This document shows positions 8,928 to 17,082 of a stretch of 35,960 nucleotides of DNA, one piece after another. Both the position numbers and the translations under genes were made by a program. This DNA comes from Oscillospiraceae bacterium (lineage in GTDB: Bacteria; Bacillota; Clostridia; Oscillospirales; Acutalibacteraceae): positions 1 to 35,960 of the forward strand of contig JAQXZE010000025.1 in NCBI GenBank assembly GCA_029227055.1, read 5' to 3'. The notes beneath the pieces were generated by a model, which searched no databases, was not told the origin of the DNA, and saw only the letters and a list, made by a program, of their open reading frames with translations. The first letter of the stretch is position 1. Each line of letters starts with the position of its first letter.

Positions 8928-9358
8928 AAACTATTTTTCTCCACAATACAGTCAATAGCCTCCAGATATCCCTTAAAGCCGTACCCTGCTATAGTTTTAA
9001 TACAAGCCGCCCTCACATAGCTTACCTGACGGAAATCCTCCCTTAAAGACACATCTGAAATATGCACCTCAACTGTAGGCAATCCTACCGCTTTTACCGC
9101 ATCAAGTATAGCAACACTTGTATGTGTATACGCGGCGGGGTTTATTACTATTCCGTCAAAGCTATTATATGCCTTTTGAATTTCGGTAACTATATCGCCC
9201 TCACAGTTAGACTGATAAAGCTCTACCTCTATTTTCTTTTCAGCGGCATAGTCTTTTATCATATCACACAAATCGGCATAGGTATTCCCACCGTAAATTT
9301 CGGGTTCACGAATACCGAGCATATTTATGTTAGGACCGTTAACAACAAGAATTTTCAT
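8924..9358 (-). CDS. aroQ: 3-dehydroquinate dehydratase, type II
   Basis: MKILVVNGPNINMLGIREPEIYG, INPAAYTHTSVAILDA, EVHISD. The ORF-track start 9364 is a TTG; ATG 9358 gives the usual N-terminus. Confidence 0.95.
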   Translation of the reverse strand: MKILVVNGPNINMLGIREPEIYGGNTYADLCDMIKDYAAEKKIEVELYQSNCEGDIVTEIQKAYNSFDGIVINPAAYTHTSVAILDAVKAVGLPTVEVHISDVSLREDFRQVSYVRAACIKTIAGYGFKGYLEAIDCIVEKNSL

Positions 9359-10592
9359 TTTCAAAATCTTCCTTTATCAGCTCTGCCGCCGCCTCTGCGG
9401 TGGTTTTATTTTCAATGATTTTATCTGCAGTTAAGCGATAAATATCATATCTTTCATTATACCTTTTTTTAAGGTCATCAGGGTTTGAAGAAAGGGGTCT
9501 GTCGTTGGTTGCTATCAAAGTTTCAAGCGGACGGTCGATAAAATATATTCTACCGTTTTTTGAAAGATTAAATATATTTTCTTGTCTTAAAATTGCGCCT
9601 CCGCCGGTTGAAACAACTGTGTTTTGAAGAGTAGACACTTCGGCTATAACGGCGGCTTCTATATCTCTAAAGCCGCTCTCGCCTAAAAGTGAAAAAATAT
9701 CCGAAATCGGCTTTCCCTCACGCTTTACTATTTCCTCATCGGTATCAACAAACTGCATTTTGAGTTCTTTTGCCAAAAGTCCGCCTATAGTCGTTTTACC
9801 GCTTGATGGCATACCTGTAAGCACTATATTTCGCTTTTCGGCGAGAATTTCACTGTAAATTTGCTCGATTACCGATTTCTCGATTTTTTTACCAAGAAAG
9901 TGCTCTGCCGCAAAAATCGCCTGAGCTACAAGCATATAAAGTCCGCCTACGGCATTTATTCCCTGAGCTTTTGCCTTTACTACAAGGCTTGAACAAAGCG
10001 GATTATATACCGCATCTACTACACCCTCGAGCTTTTTATAATCATCGATATCTACAGCCGCACCCTTTATATTAGGATACATTCCGCAGGGGGTGGTGTT
10101 TATTATAACCTCGGCGTCATTATGATAAATTTTTGCTTCCTCATAGGTAATACAGTCCTCTGCCTTTGAGCGAGAAACTCTGTAGCATTCAGAAGCACCC
10201 ATACTCTCGGCTACTGCTTTGGCGGTTTTACTTGTTCCGCCGCTACCGAGTATAAGCACCTTTTTGCCCTCTATCTTGATTTTTTGCCTTTCTATAAGGG
10301 CACCCATTCCCGCAAAATCGGTGTTATATCCGTAAAGCTTGCCGTCTTTATTAACTACAGTATTTACGGCGCCTATTTTCTTTGCGGTATCGCTTATAAA
10401 ATCAAGAAAGGGAATAACTTCCTGCTTATAGGGTATAGTTACATTTATTGCTTTGAAATCCTTTTTTAGCATAAACTCTTTAAGTGTGTGCTTTGGGATT
10501 TCCAAAAGCTCATAATCATAAGAATTAAGCTTTGAATGTATATCCTTTGAAAAGCTATGGGTGAGCTTTTCGCCTATGCAACCGTACTGCAT
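9339..10592 (-). CDS. aroE-aroK: Bifunctional shikimate dehydrogenase / shikimate kinase (AroE-AroK fusion)
   Basis: N-terminal AroE (CIGEKLTHSFSKDIHSKL...INVTIPYKQEVIPFLD...VLILGSGGTSKTAKAV); C-terminal AroK (NIVLTGMPSSGKTTIGGLLAKELKMQFVDTDEEIVKREGKPISDIF...GFRDIE...VVSTGGGAIL) in one 417-aa frame. Confidence 0.94.
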   Translation of the reverse strand: MQYGCIGEKLTHSFSKDIHSKLNSYDYELLEIPKHTLKEFMLKKDFKAINVTIPYKQEVIPFLDFISDTAKKIGAVNTVVNKDGKLYGYNTDFAGMGALIERQKIKIEGKKVLILGSGGTSKTAKAVAESMGASECYRVSRSKAEDCITYEEAKIYHNDAEVIINTTPCGMYPNIKGAAVDIDDYKKLEGVVDAVYNPLCSSLVVKAKAQGINAVGGLYMLVAQAIFAAEHFLGKKIEKSVIEQIYSEILAEKRNIVLTGMPSSGKTTIGGLLAKELKMQFVDTDEEIVKREGKPISDIFSLLGESGFRDIEAAVIAEVSTLQNTVVSTGGGAILRQENIFNLSKNGRIYFIDRPLETLIATNDRPLSSNPDDLKKRYNERYDIYRLTADKIIENKTTAEAAAELIKEDFENENSCC

Positions 10593-11680
10593 TATTCACC
10601 CAACCAATCTGTTCCGTACTTAACCGATAGCATATCAGCAAGTACAATAGCCGTAACACTATCGGCTACAACTGCGGCGCGGTGGACTATACAGGGATCG
10701 TGTCTGCCGCGAGCGGCAAGCAGAGTATCACTCATAGTGGAAATATCCACAGTTTTTTGTTCGCGACTTATAGTTGGGGTGGGTTTAATAACGGTGCCGA
10801 ATACTATCGGCATACCGTTTGAAATGCCGCCCAAAATTCCCCCATTATTATTAGTAAAAGTTACAACTTTTCCGTTTTCTATCTGCATTTGGTCGTTAGC
10901 ATCAGCGCCCGTAGTATTAGCAAAACCGAAGCCTAAACCGAACTGCACACCTTTGACGGCAGGAATAGAGAAAAGAGCCTTTGAAAGCTCGCCCTCTAGG
11001 GTATCAAACCAAGGCTCACCTATACCCGCAGGCATACCGTAAACTGCAGTTTCGAGTATACCGCCTACAGAGTTGCCGTCCTTTCTTGCCGCCTCTATTT
11101 TATCGGTCATAAGGGCCTTTATATCATCATTTAAAACGGCGAAATCCTTGCCCTCGAGATTTTTTAAATCCTCTACACCCTCAAAGCTTCTATCCTCAAC
11201 ACCCGCAATATTTTTAATATGGGTGCCGATGAAAATTCCCTTTTTATTAAGGGCAGGGATTATAAGTGCGCCTGCCGCTACAATAGCCGCAGTTATTCTA
11301 CCGCTAAAGTGACCGCCGCCGCGAAAATCCTGATTGCCGCCGTACTTAACCTGTGCGGTATAGTCGGCATGAGAGGGGCGCATTTTATTCTTCATTTCCC
11401 CGTAATCAGAGGAATGAGTATCGCCGTTTTCTATCATTACGGCAATGGGGGTGCCTGTGGTTTTGCCCTCGAAAACACCGCTGAGTATCTTAAAGCTATC
11501 GGCTTCTCTGCGCGGCGTTGAAATATTACCCTTAGGGCGACGCTTTGATAACTGCTCACAAATAAATTCTTCACTCACAGGAATTCCTGCGGCAATACCG
11601 TCTATAACGGCGCCTATAGCCGCGCCGTGACTCTCACCGAAAAGCGTTACCGTTAGCACATTACCTAATGTGTTTTTCAT
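10592..11680 (-). CDS. aroC: Chorismate synthase
   Basis: GESHGAAIGAVIDGIAAGIPV, RPSHADYTAQVKYG, FRGGGHFSGRITAA, RHDPCIVHRAAVVADS. Confidence 0.97.
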   Translation of the reverse strand: MKNTLGNVLTVTLFGESHGAAIGAVIDGIAAGIPVSEEFICEQLSKRRPKGNISTPRREADSFKILSGVFEGKTTGTPIAVMIENGDTHSSDYGEMKNKMRPSHADYTAQVKYGGNQDFRGGGHFSGRITAAIVAAGALIIPALNKKGIFIGTHIKNIAGVEDRSFEGVEDLKNLEGKDFAVLNDDIKALMTDKIEAARKDGNSVGGILETAVYGMPAGIGEPWFDTLEGELSKALFSIPAVKGVQFGLGFGFANTTGADANDQMQIENGKVVTFTNNNGGILGGISNGMPIVFGTVIKPTPTISREQKTVDISTMSDTLLAARGRHDPCIVHRAAVVADSVTAIVLADMLSVKYGTDWLGE

Positions 11681-11682
11681 TT

Positions 11683-12681
11683 TTACACCCTCTTTATCAT
11701 CTGTGCAAAAGTATTAAAGTCTGATTTTTCCATATTAAAGCTACCGACCTCGGTAACCGTTATATATGAAATATTTTCCCCTGCCATCTTTTTATCGTGG
11801 CGCATAGTTTCAATTATTTCTTCGTAATCGGTATCTACTGCTGTGGGCAATCCGAGACTTTCTAAAACATTTATAAGTCTTGCTCTAACCATTTCTGAAC
11901 ACAAGGGCAACATACCTAGTGCTACACACTCGCCGTGATAAAGCGAGGGGGTATTGCTCTCTATTGCGTGACCTACCGTATGCCCAAAATTCAGCACCTT
12001 GCGAAGTCCCGCTTCCTGTTCGTCTGCCTCTACTACCGAGCGTTTAATTTTTAATGAACGCTCTATAACTGTATCTATATTCTTAATAGCATCGCCCTTT
12101 TCAAAAATGGCGAAAAGTTCGCTATCGTGTGTAAGCGACATCTTTACCGCCTCTGCCATACCGTTAGAAATTTGGCGTTTATCTAAAGTAGAAAGAGTAT
12201 CGGCATCAATTATCACACGCTTTGGCTGATAAAAGGCACCCACAATGTTTTTATATCCGCAAAAATCTATAGCAGTTTTACCGCCTATTGAAGAATCAAC
12301 CTGAGAAAGCAGTGTTGTTGGTATATTATAAAAATCAATACCGCGCATAAAGGTAGCGGCAGCAAAGCCTGCCATATCACCAACCACTCCGCCGCCTACT
12401 GCAACAACGCAGTCGGTACGAGTAAAGTTAGCCTTTATAAGAGCCGCTAAAATATCCTTATAGGTATCAAAATTTTTAGAGGCTTCACCTTTCTTGAAAA
12501 CAAAAATCTCAGCTTCAAGACACTCTGCGGCTACCGAATTCGCATACTCCTTCGGTACACCGCTATCGGTAACAATAAGTACTCGTCTTTTAAGATTTAA
12601 GTACTCGCCGGCATTCTTTAATGCACCGCGCTCGAGTATTATATCATATCCGCCGTCCTTTGTTTTAACGGGTATTATCAT
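11683..12681 (-). CDS. aroB: 3-dehydroquinate synthase
   Basis: VVAVGGGVVGDMAGFAAATFMRGIDFYNIPTTLLSQVDSSIGGKTAIDF; LNFGHTVGHAIE. Confidence 0.96.
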   Translation of the reverse strand: MIIPVKTKDGGYDIILERGALKNAGEYLNLKRRVLIVTDSGVPKEYANSVAAECLEAEIFVFKKGEASKNFDTYKDILAALIKANFTRTDCVVAVGGGVVGDMAGFAAATFMRGIDFYNIPTTLLSQVDSSIGGKTAIDFCGYKNIVGAFYQPKRVIIDADTLSTLDKRQISNGMAEAVKMSLTHDSELFAIFEKGDAIKNIDTVIERSLKIKRSVVEADEQEAGLRKVLNFGHTVGHAIESNTPSLYHGECVALGMLPLCSEMVRARLINVLESLGLPTAVDTDYEEIIETMRHDKKMAGENISYITVTEVGSFNMEKSDFNTFAQMIKRV

Positions 12682-12685
12682 AAAT

Positions 12686-13774
12686 TCACACCTTTATTTC
12701 TTTTTCAAAGCTACCGAGAATTTTAAGGTTAGAACAGCATTTGCTAAGGTCTTCCATCATAGCTTTGCCCTCAACACTCAATATATCGCCCTCACCCTCG
12801 GCGTAGAAATAATAGTCCCAAACAAGAGCCTTTGTAGGACGGCTCTTGAGGGCTTTAAGATTAAAGCCGTGCTCACCGATAACCGATATCGCCTTACCGA
12901 GAGAGCCTGCCGCATTGTTTACAGTGAATAACATTATAAAATGATTATCAACAGGCGAATGCGCCTTTTGACTCCTTGAGAAAACCGCAAATCTTGTCGA
13001 GTTAGTGTTACTCTCATTAATATGGGCTTCAAGCTTTTTAAGACCGAATTTTTCTCCCGCCTCGTCACTTCCTATAGCGGCTATATCGCATCTTTTCCAC
13101 TCTGCAACCTGCTTTGCGGCAACGGCGGTATTGACTGCCTCAATAGTTTTAAATCCGTGCTTTTCTATATAGGAAGCACACTGACCAAGCGCCTGAGGAT
13201 GACTTATTACCTCTTTTATACTATCAAATGTAGCACCCTCAACCGCCAACAGATTTTGTACTATATCAGCTTCATATATTCCGTTTGCAAAGAGAGAACC
13301 GAAAAAGGCTAAATCCATAACCTTTCCTACATCACCGTTGAAGCTGTTTTCAATAGGAAGTAAAACACAGTCACATTCCCCGTTTACTACCGAATTATAA
13401 GCTGTATCAAAATCAGGACATCCTATACAATTAGCATCAGGGAAAATTCGCTCTGCCACAATATTTGCAAAAGCTCCCTCAACACCGCTATAGGCTACGC
13501 GCATACCGTCAAGCTCGCGATGCTGAAGTGATTTTGAAATATCTATTGTGCTACGCAGAAAATTTACATAATAGGATTTATAATCCTCATTTTTTATGAA
13601 TTCGGTATTACGGTTAATGATTTGCTCCTCTCGGGCAGTATCGTCAACTTTTATACCGTGCTCTTTTTTATAGTGGGCAACCATACGAGCGGCGTCCATA
13701 CGCTCCTCAAAAAGAGAAGCCATCTTTTTATCAACACCGTCAATTATTTGCCTTGCCTTTTCGAGTTCTGTCAT
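12686..13774 (-). CDS. pheA: Bifunctional chorismate mutase / prephenate dehydratase
   Basis: N-terminal chorismate mutase helix region (ELEKARQIIDGVDKKMASLFEERM), prephenate dehydratase domain and C-terminal ACT domain. Confidence 0.94.
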   Translation of the reverse strand: MTELEKARQIIDGVDKKMASLFEERMDAARMVAHYKKEHGIKVDDTAREEQIINRNTEFIKNEDYKSYYVNFLRSTIDISKSLQHRELDGMRVAYSGVEGAFANIVAERIFPDANCIGCPDFDTAYNSVVNGECDCVLLPIENSFNGDVGKVMDLAFFGSLFANGIYEADIVQNLLAVEGATFDSIKEVISHPQALGQCASYIEKHGFKTIEAVNTAVAAKQVAEWKRCDIAAIGSDEAGEKFGLKKLEAHINESNTNSTRFAVFSRSQKAHSPVDNHFIMLFTVNNAAGSLGKAISVIGEHGFNLKALKSRPTKALVWDYYFYAEGEGDILSVEGKAMMEDLSKCCSNLKILGSFEKEIKV

Positions 13775-14959
13775 TTATTTTACCTCGTACTCATCGTAAA
13801 GTGCCTTAAAAGCGCTAAGCGAACGCTTTATGGTATCGTATGCAACACAGTAGGAAATTCTTACATATCCTTCGGCTCCGAAGCTATCTGACGGAACGAG
13901 CAAAAGCTCATACTTCTTTGCTCTCTCACAGAAAGCGTTTGCGTCCTCTTCTAGTGATTTTACAAAGAGATAAAATGCACCTTTAGGCTCTACCGCAGTA
14001 TATCCCATCTCAGTAAGGCTATCATAAAGCAAGCGGCGGTTTTTATCGTACTCTGAAATATCGGCAGTCATACCGTCGCACTCCATAGCCACCCTCTGCA
14101 TAAGACTTGGCGCACAAACAAAGCCAAGACTTCTTCCCGCACCGCAAACGGCAGCAAAAATATCGCTTGCGCCCTCGCATTTAGGAGATACAAAAATATA
14201 TCCTATACGCTCACCGGGAAGAGATAACGATTTACTGTAAGAATAGCAAACTATAGTATTATCGTAGTAGTTTGGGATATAGGGTACCTCTACGCCGTAT
14301 GTAAGCTCACGGTAGGGCTCATCTGCGATGATATAAATGCTTTTTTTGTACTCTTTAGATTTTTCTTTTAAGAGAGCAGCTAGCGCCTCAATTTGCTCAG
14401 CAGATATCACATTACCCGTAGGATTATTGGGGGAGTTTATGATTATTGCAGCGGTCTTTTCGCTTATTGCTTTCTCTAGAGCCGACAAATCTAAATCGAA
14501 GTTATTACCTACTCCGCAAACGGCAACCGATACAGCATTAGCGTTTTCTACAAATACATCATATTCGGGGAAATAGGGTGCTAAAAGAATCACCTCGTCA
14601 CCCTCATTACAAACCGCTTTTAAAGAAACGGTAAGGGAGGCTGCGGCACCGCAGGTCATATAAATATTTTGAGCTGATGCATCTGCACCGAAGCGGGACT
14701 TTATATTTTCAGCTATTTTTGTTCTAACCGCCATATCACCTGCCGCAGAGGTATAGCCGTGCAAAGCTACACTATTACCCTCTGATACTAAACTAACTAT
14801 TGCATCATTTACAGCTTTAGGAGCAGGTATACTAGGATTTCCAAGACTAAAATCAAATACATTTTCTGCACCAATCTGAGCTTTTCTGCGATTAGAATAT
14901 TCGAAAATTTCTCTAATAACAGAGGGCTTTTTGCCGAGACTCATCATTTTTAAATTCAT
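13775..14959 (-). CDS. PLP-dependent class I/II aminotransferase (probable aromatic aminotransferase)
   Basis: NSPNNPTGNVIS, YSYSKSLSLPGERIGY. Start revised to ATG 14959 (MNLKMMSLGKKPSVIREI), preceded by SD ggagtg; the ORF-track start at 15010 lies inside the terminator hairpin. Confidence 0.9.
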   Translation of the reverse strand: MNLKMMSLGKKPSVIREIFEYSNRRKAQIGAENVFDFSLGNPSIPAPKAVNDAIVSLVSEGNSVALHGYTSAAGDMAVRTKIAENIKSRFGADASAQNIYMTCGAAASLTVSLKAVCNEGDEVILLAPYFPEYDVFVENANAVSVAVCGVGNNFDLDLSALEKAISEKTAAIIINSPNNPTGNVISAEQIEALAALLKEKSKEYKKSIYIIADEPYRELTYGVEVPYIPNYYDNTIVCYSYSKSLSLPGERIGYIFVSPKCEGASDIFAAVCGAGRSLGFVCAPSLMQRVAMECDGMTADISEYDKNRRLLYDSLTEMGYTAVEPKGAFYLFVKSLEEDANAFCERAKKYELLLVPSDSFGAEGYVRISYCVAYDTIKRSLSAFKALYDEYEVK

Positions 14960-14974
14960 AAATTTCACTCCAAT

Positions 14975-15023
14975 AAAAAATCCGCAAACAGTTAGTACCT
15001 TTTTTGGCACAAACGGTTGCGGA
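14975..15023 (-). terminator. Attenuator: intrinsic terminator in the 5' leader of the aromatic operon
   Basis: Minus strand TCCGC.AAC.C.GTT.T.GTGCC-AAAAAA-GGTAC.T.AAC.T.GTT.T.GCGGA followed by TTTTTT (14980..14975), 15 nt before the aminotransferase ATG. Confidence 0.88.
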
Positions 15024-15053
15024 CTGTCTGTTACTGATTTAAGAAAAGAGCAA

Positions 15054-15131
15054 TTATGCTACTTCTTTCTTAAAAGAGGTCAGGCAGCCCAAAGTAAAGT
15101 AATAAAAATAATAAAACTTCTTATCAAACAC
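15054..15131 (-). CDS. Aromatic-operon leader peptide, 25 aa: (V/M)FDKKFYYFYYFTLGCLTSFKKEVA
   Basis: GTG TTT GAT AAG AAG TTT TAT TAT TTT TAT TAC TTT ACT TTG GGC TGC CTG ACC TCT TTT AAG AAA GAA GTA GCA TAA; SD aagggag 9 nt upstream; seven consecutive Phe/Tyr codons. Confidence 0.87.
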   Translation of the reverse strand: MFDKKFYYFYYFTLGCLTSFKKEVA

Positions 15132-15164
15132 TTTCAGCCGCTCCCTTCTCTTAATTTACTTTAT

Positions 15165-15193
15165 ATAATACTCTTTTTAAATAGCTTTGTCAA
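15165..15193 (-). promoter_or_regulatory. Promoter of aromatic amino acid operon (TTGACA / 17 nt / TATTAT)
   Basis: Minus strand TTGACA (15193..15188), 17-nt spacer, TATTAT (15170..15165); predicted TSS ~25 nt before leader start codon. Confidence 0.82.
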
Positions 15194-15198
15194 GGACA

Positions 15199-15238
15199 AA
15201 ACGAAAATTTATGTAATAAAAAGCATAAATTTTCGTTT
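15199..15238. terminator. Terminator-like AT-rich inverted repeat after GNAT gene
   Basis: AAACGAAAATTTATG (15199-15213) / CATAAATTTTCGTTT (15224-15238), perfect 15-bp stem, 10-nt loop. Confidence 0.65.
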
Positions 15239-15241
15239 GCT

Positions 15242-15679
15242 TTAAATTTCTAATTCCATTTTGACGTGCATAACGCCCTCTTCCAAAAATTCTTCAGAAA
15301 TAGCTTTAAACCCAAACCTTTCATAAAATCCTATTGCATGGGTTTGAGAATCAAGGCAGATAGTTTTACAAGGCATATTATTCTTTATATCGGATATTGA
15401 TTTTAAGATAATATCTGTACCTAAGCCTACTCCGTGTGTTTTTGATAACACCCTACCTATTCTGACTGCATTTTTGCTACTATCGGTATAAAACGCGCGT
15501 AAATAAGCTAGTATTTCGCCGTTTTGTTCGATAAAAAAATGTCTTGCTTCAAAATCCACACCGTCCATATCCTGACAGTGCATTTTCTGCTCTAATATGA
15601 AAATTTGTGAGCGCACCTTTAAAATCTCATAAAGTTCTGTCAAGCTAAGCTCGCCAAAATTTTTAGCAACAAAGTTCAT
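15242..15679 (-). CDS. GNAT-family N-acetyltransferase
   Basis: 145 aa ElaA/GNAT-like: LYEILKVRSQIFILEQKMHCQDMDGVDFEARHFFIEQNGEILAYLRAF...IGRVLSKTHGVGLGTDII. Confidence 0.85.
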   Translation of the reverse strand: MNFVAKNFGELSLTELYEILKVRSQIFILEQKMHCQDMDGVDFEARHFFIEQNGEILAYLRAFYTDSSKNAVRIGRVLSKTHGVGLGTDIILKSISDIKNNMPCKTICLDSQTHAIGFYERFGFKAISEEFLEEGVMHVKMELEI

Positions 15680-15698
15680 TTATATCACCGTTTTAGGA

Positions 15699-16373
15699 TT
15701 AGAAGGTAGCCTCGCCGTCATGAGCTAAAAGGGAAGCCGAAACAACACCGTCTATCCCCATAACACGTTTTACAAGCTCACTGCCGTCAGCGGTTCTGAG
15801 CTCAATAACCAAATCAAGAGATGACTGTGTCATATTTCTTGACTTAACATTTGCATGCTTTGAAAATTCTTTTGCAACACTTAGAATTTTTTCTTCAATG
15901 TCAAAAGCGTCCGCGTTAACAACCAAAAGCATAGGAGCGCGGGCTACGGGGAAATGATTTAAGAGTAAAACACCCAAAGTAACAATTATCGACAAAATTA
16001 TTGCAACTTGGGCTAGTCCCGCACCGCAGATAATACCAACGCTTATAGACCAAAACAAGAACATTAAATCTAACGGGTCCTTAATAGCTGTCCTAAATCT
16101 TACAATAGATAAAGCACCAACCATACCGAGAGATAGTACTACGCTCGACTGCATTGTTAAAATAATTGCAGTTGTAATTACTGTTATCCCTGCCAAAGAG
16201 ATATTAAAATTCTTTGAATAAAAGGTTTTTCTTGTAAGTACACGGTAAACCAAGAATATGTACAGTGCTATCGCACTTGCAACGGCGAGAGCTATAACCA
16301 CTGTCGGTATTGTGATTTCAGAACCGGCAAAGCCCTCTAAAAAGGATTTCTTAAAAATGTCTTTAAAACTCAT
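15699..16373 (-). CDS. DUF4956-family membrane protein
   Basis: Transmembrane N-terminus and SLGMVGALSIVRFRTAIKDPLDLMFLFWSISVGIICG, typical of DUF4956. Confidence 0.85.
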   Translation of the reverse strand: MSFKDIFKKSFLEGFAGSEITIPTVVIALAVASAIALYIFLVYRVLTRKTFYSKNFNISLAGITVITTAIILTMQSSVVLSLGMVGALSIVRFRTAIKDPLDLMFLFWSISVGIICGAGLAQVAIILSIIVTLGVLLLNHFPVARAPMLLVVNADAFDIEEKILSVAKEFSKHANVKSRNMTQSSLDLVIELRTADGSELVKRVMGIDGVVSASLLAHDGEATF

Positions 16374-16383
16374 ATCGTTCTCC

Positions 16384-17082
16384 TTACAGTGTGTATTTTC
16401 TGCATAAATAATACTTTGAAAATGCAGTTTGCGTTAAACTGCGAAGTTGCAAATTGCGATAAATAAAATCGGGAAGATATTCATCGTACTTTACTTCTAA
16501 AAGACTGTGCCCCAAAGGCATTATCGGTCTTTTAGGAATTTTTTCATCTAAAAAGCTATCAATGGCTTTTGATGATGCGACATTAGTATCAAGTGTTACT
16601 CGCACATTTCCGTTTTTATATACAAACGGTATTCGCTCATATTCAACAATTACTACAGGGCGAAGTTTTCGCGTTAGCATTTCGCAAGTAAATTTTTGTA
16701 AAAGCGGTGGTTGCTCGGCAATTAGCGGAACAGTTTTCCCCGCCATTAAAAATTTCGTTTGCTCTACAGTTAAGGGGCAAGAGGTTTTAAAGGTTTTGCC
16801 CCTTTCCTTTCTTTTACACTCAAGGCGTATCTGCTCTGTAGAGTGATTATAAATACGGATACGGAATTTTTCTCTAGGGTCAGTTCCGTCCTCGTTTTCT
16901 CGCATACAACGGTTATCATAGTCATCAAAATAAAGACTGCGGATGGTGTAAACACCCAAATTATCGGTATTCTTATCGGGGAACATTAAATTCTTAATGC
17001 GAACCTTAAGTAACTGAAGCTCGGCGTTACTTATTATGTATTTAAGCTCGTGACGAAATTTTTTATGGGTTACCTTTTCCAT
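16384..17082 (-). CDS. VTC-domain protein (polyphosphate polymerase-like)
   Basis: FRHELKYIISNAELQLLKVRI...YTIRSLYFDDYDNRCMRENEDGTDPREKFRIRIYN...IRLECKRKERGKTFK...VEYERIPF: basic tunnel-type VTC residues. Confidence 0.87.
   Translation of the reverse strand: MEKVTHKKFRHELKYIISNAELQLLKVRIKNLMFPDKNTDNLGVYTIRSLYFDDYDNRCMRENEDGTDPREKFRIRIYNHSTEQIRLECKRKERGKTFKTSCPLTVEQTKFLMAGKTVPLIAEQPPLLQKFTCEMLTRKLRPVVIVEYERIPFVYKNGNVRVTLDTNVASSKAIDSFLDEKIPKRPIMPLGHSLLEVKYDEYLPDFIYRNLQLRSLTQTAFSKYYLCRKYTL

Noticed and set aside
11073-11630. Plus-strand ORFs opposite aroC (11073, 11219, 11445)
   Set aside because: Fully antisense to aroC, which has strong family motifs; composition is low-complexity shadow coding.
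14960-15010. ORF-track N-terminal extension of the aminotransferase (MPKKVLTVCGFFIGVKF)
   Set aside because: Its GTG and first codons lie within the terminator hairpin and U-tract and have no SD; ATG 14959 has a good SD (ggagtg).
14931-15131. T-box riboswitch in the aromatic operon leader
   Set aside because: The leader is short, lacks a recognisable T-box sequence (AGGGTGGNACCGCG-like) and stem-I architecture; the GGTAC in the terminator is explained by the hairpin, and the SD plus Phe/Tyr ORF fits peptide attenuation better.
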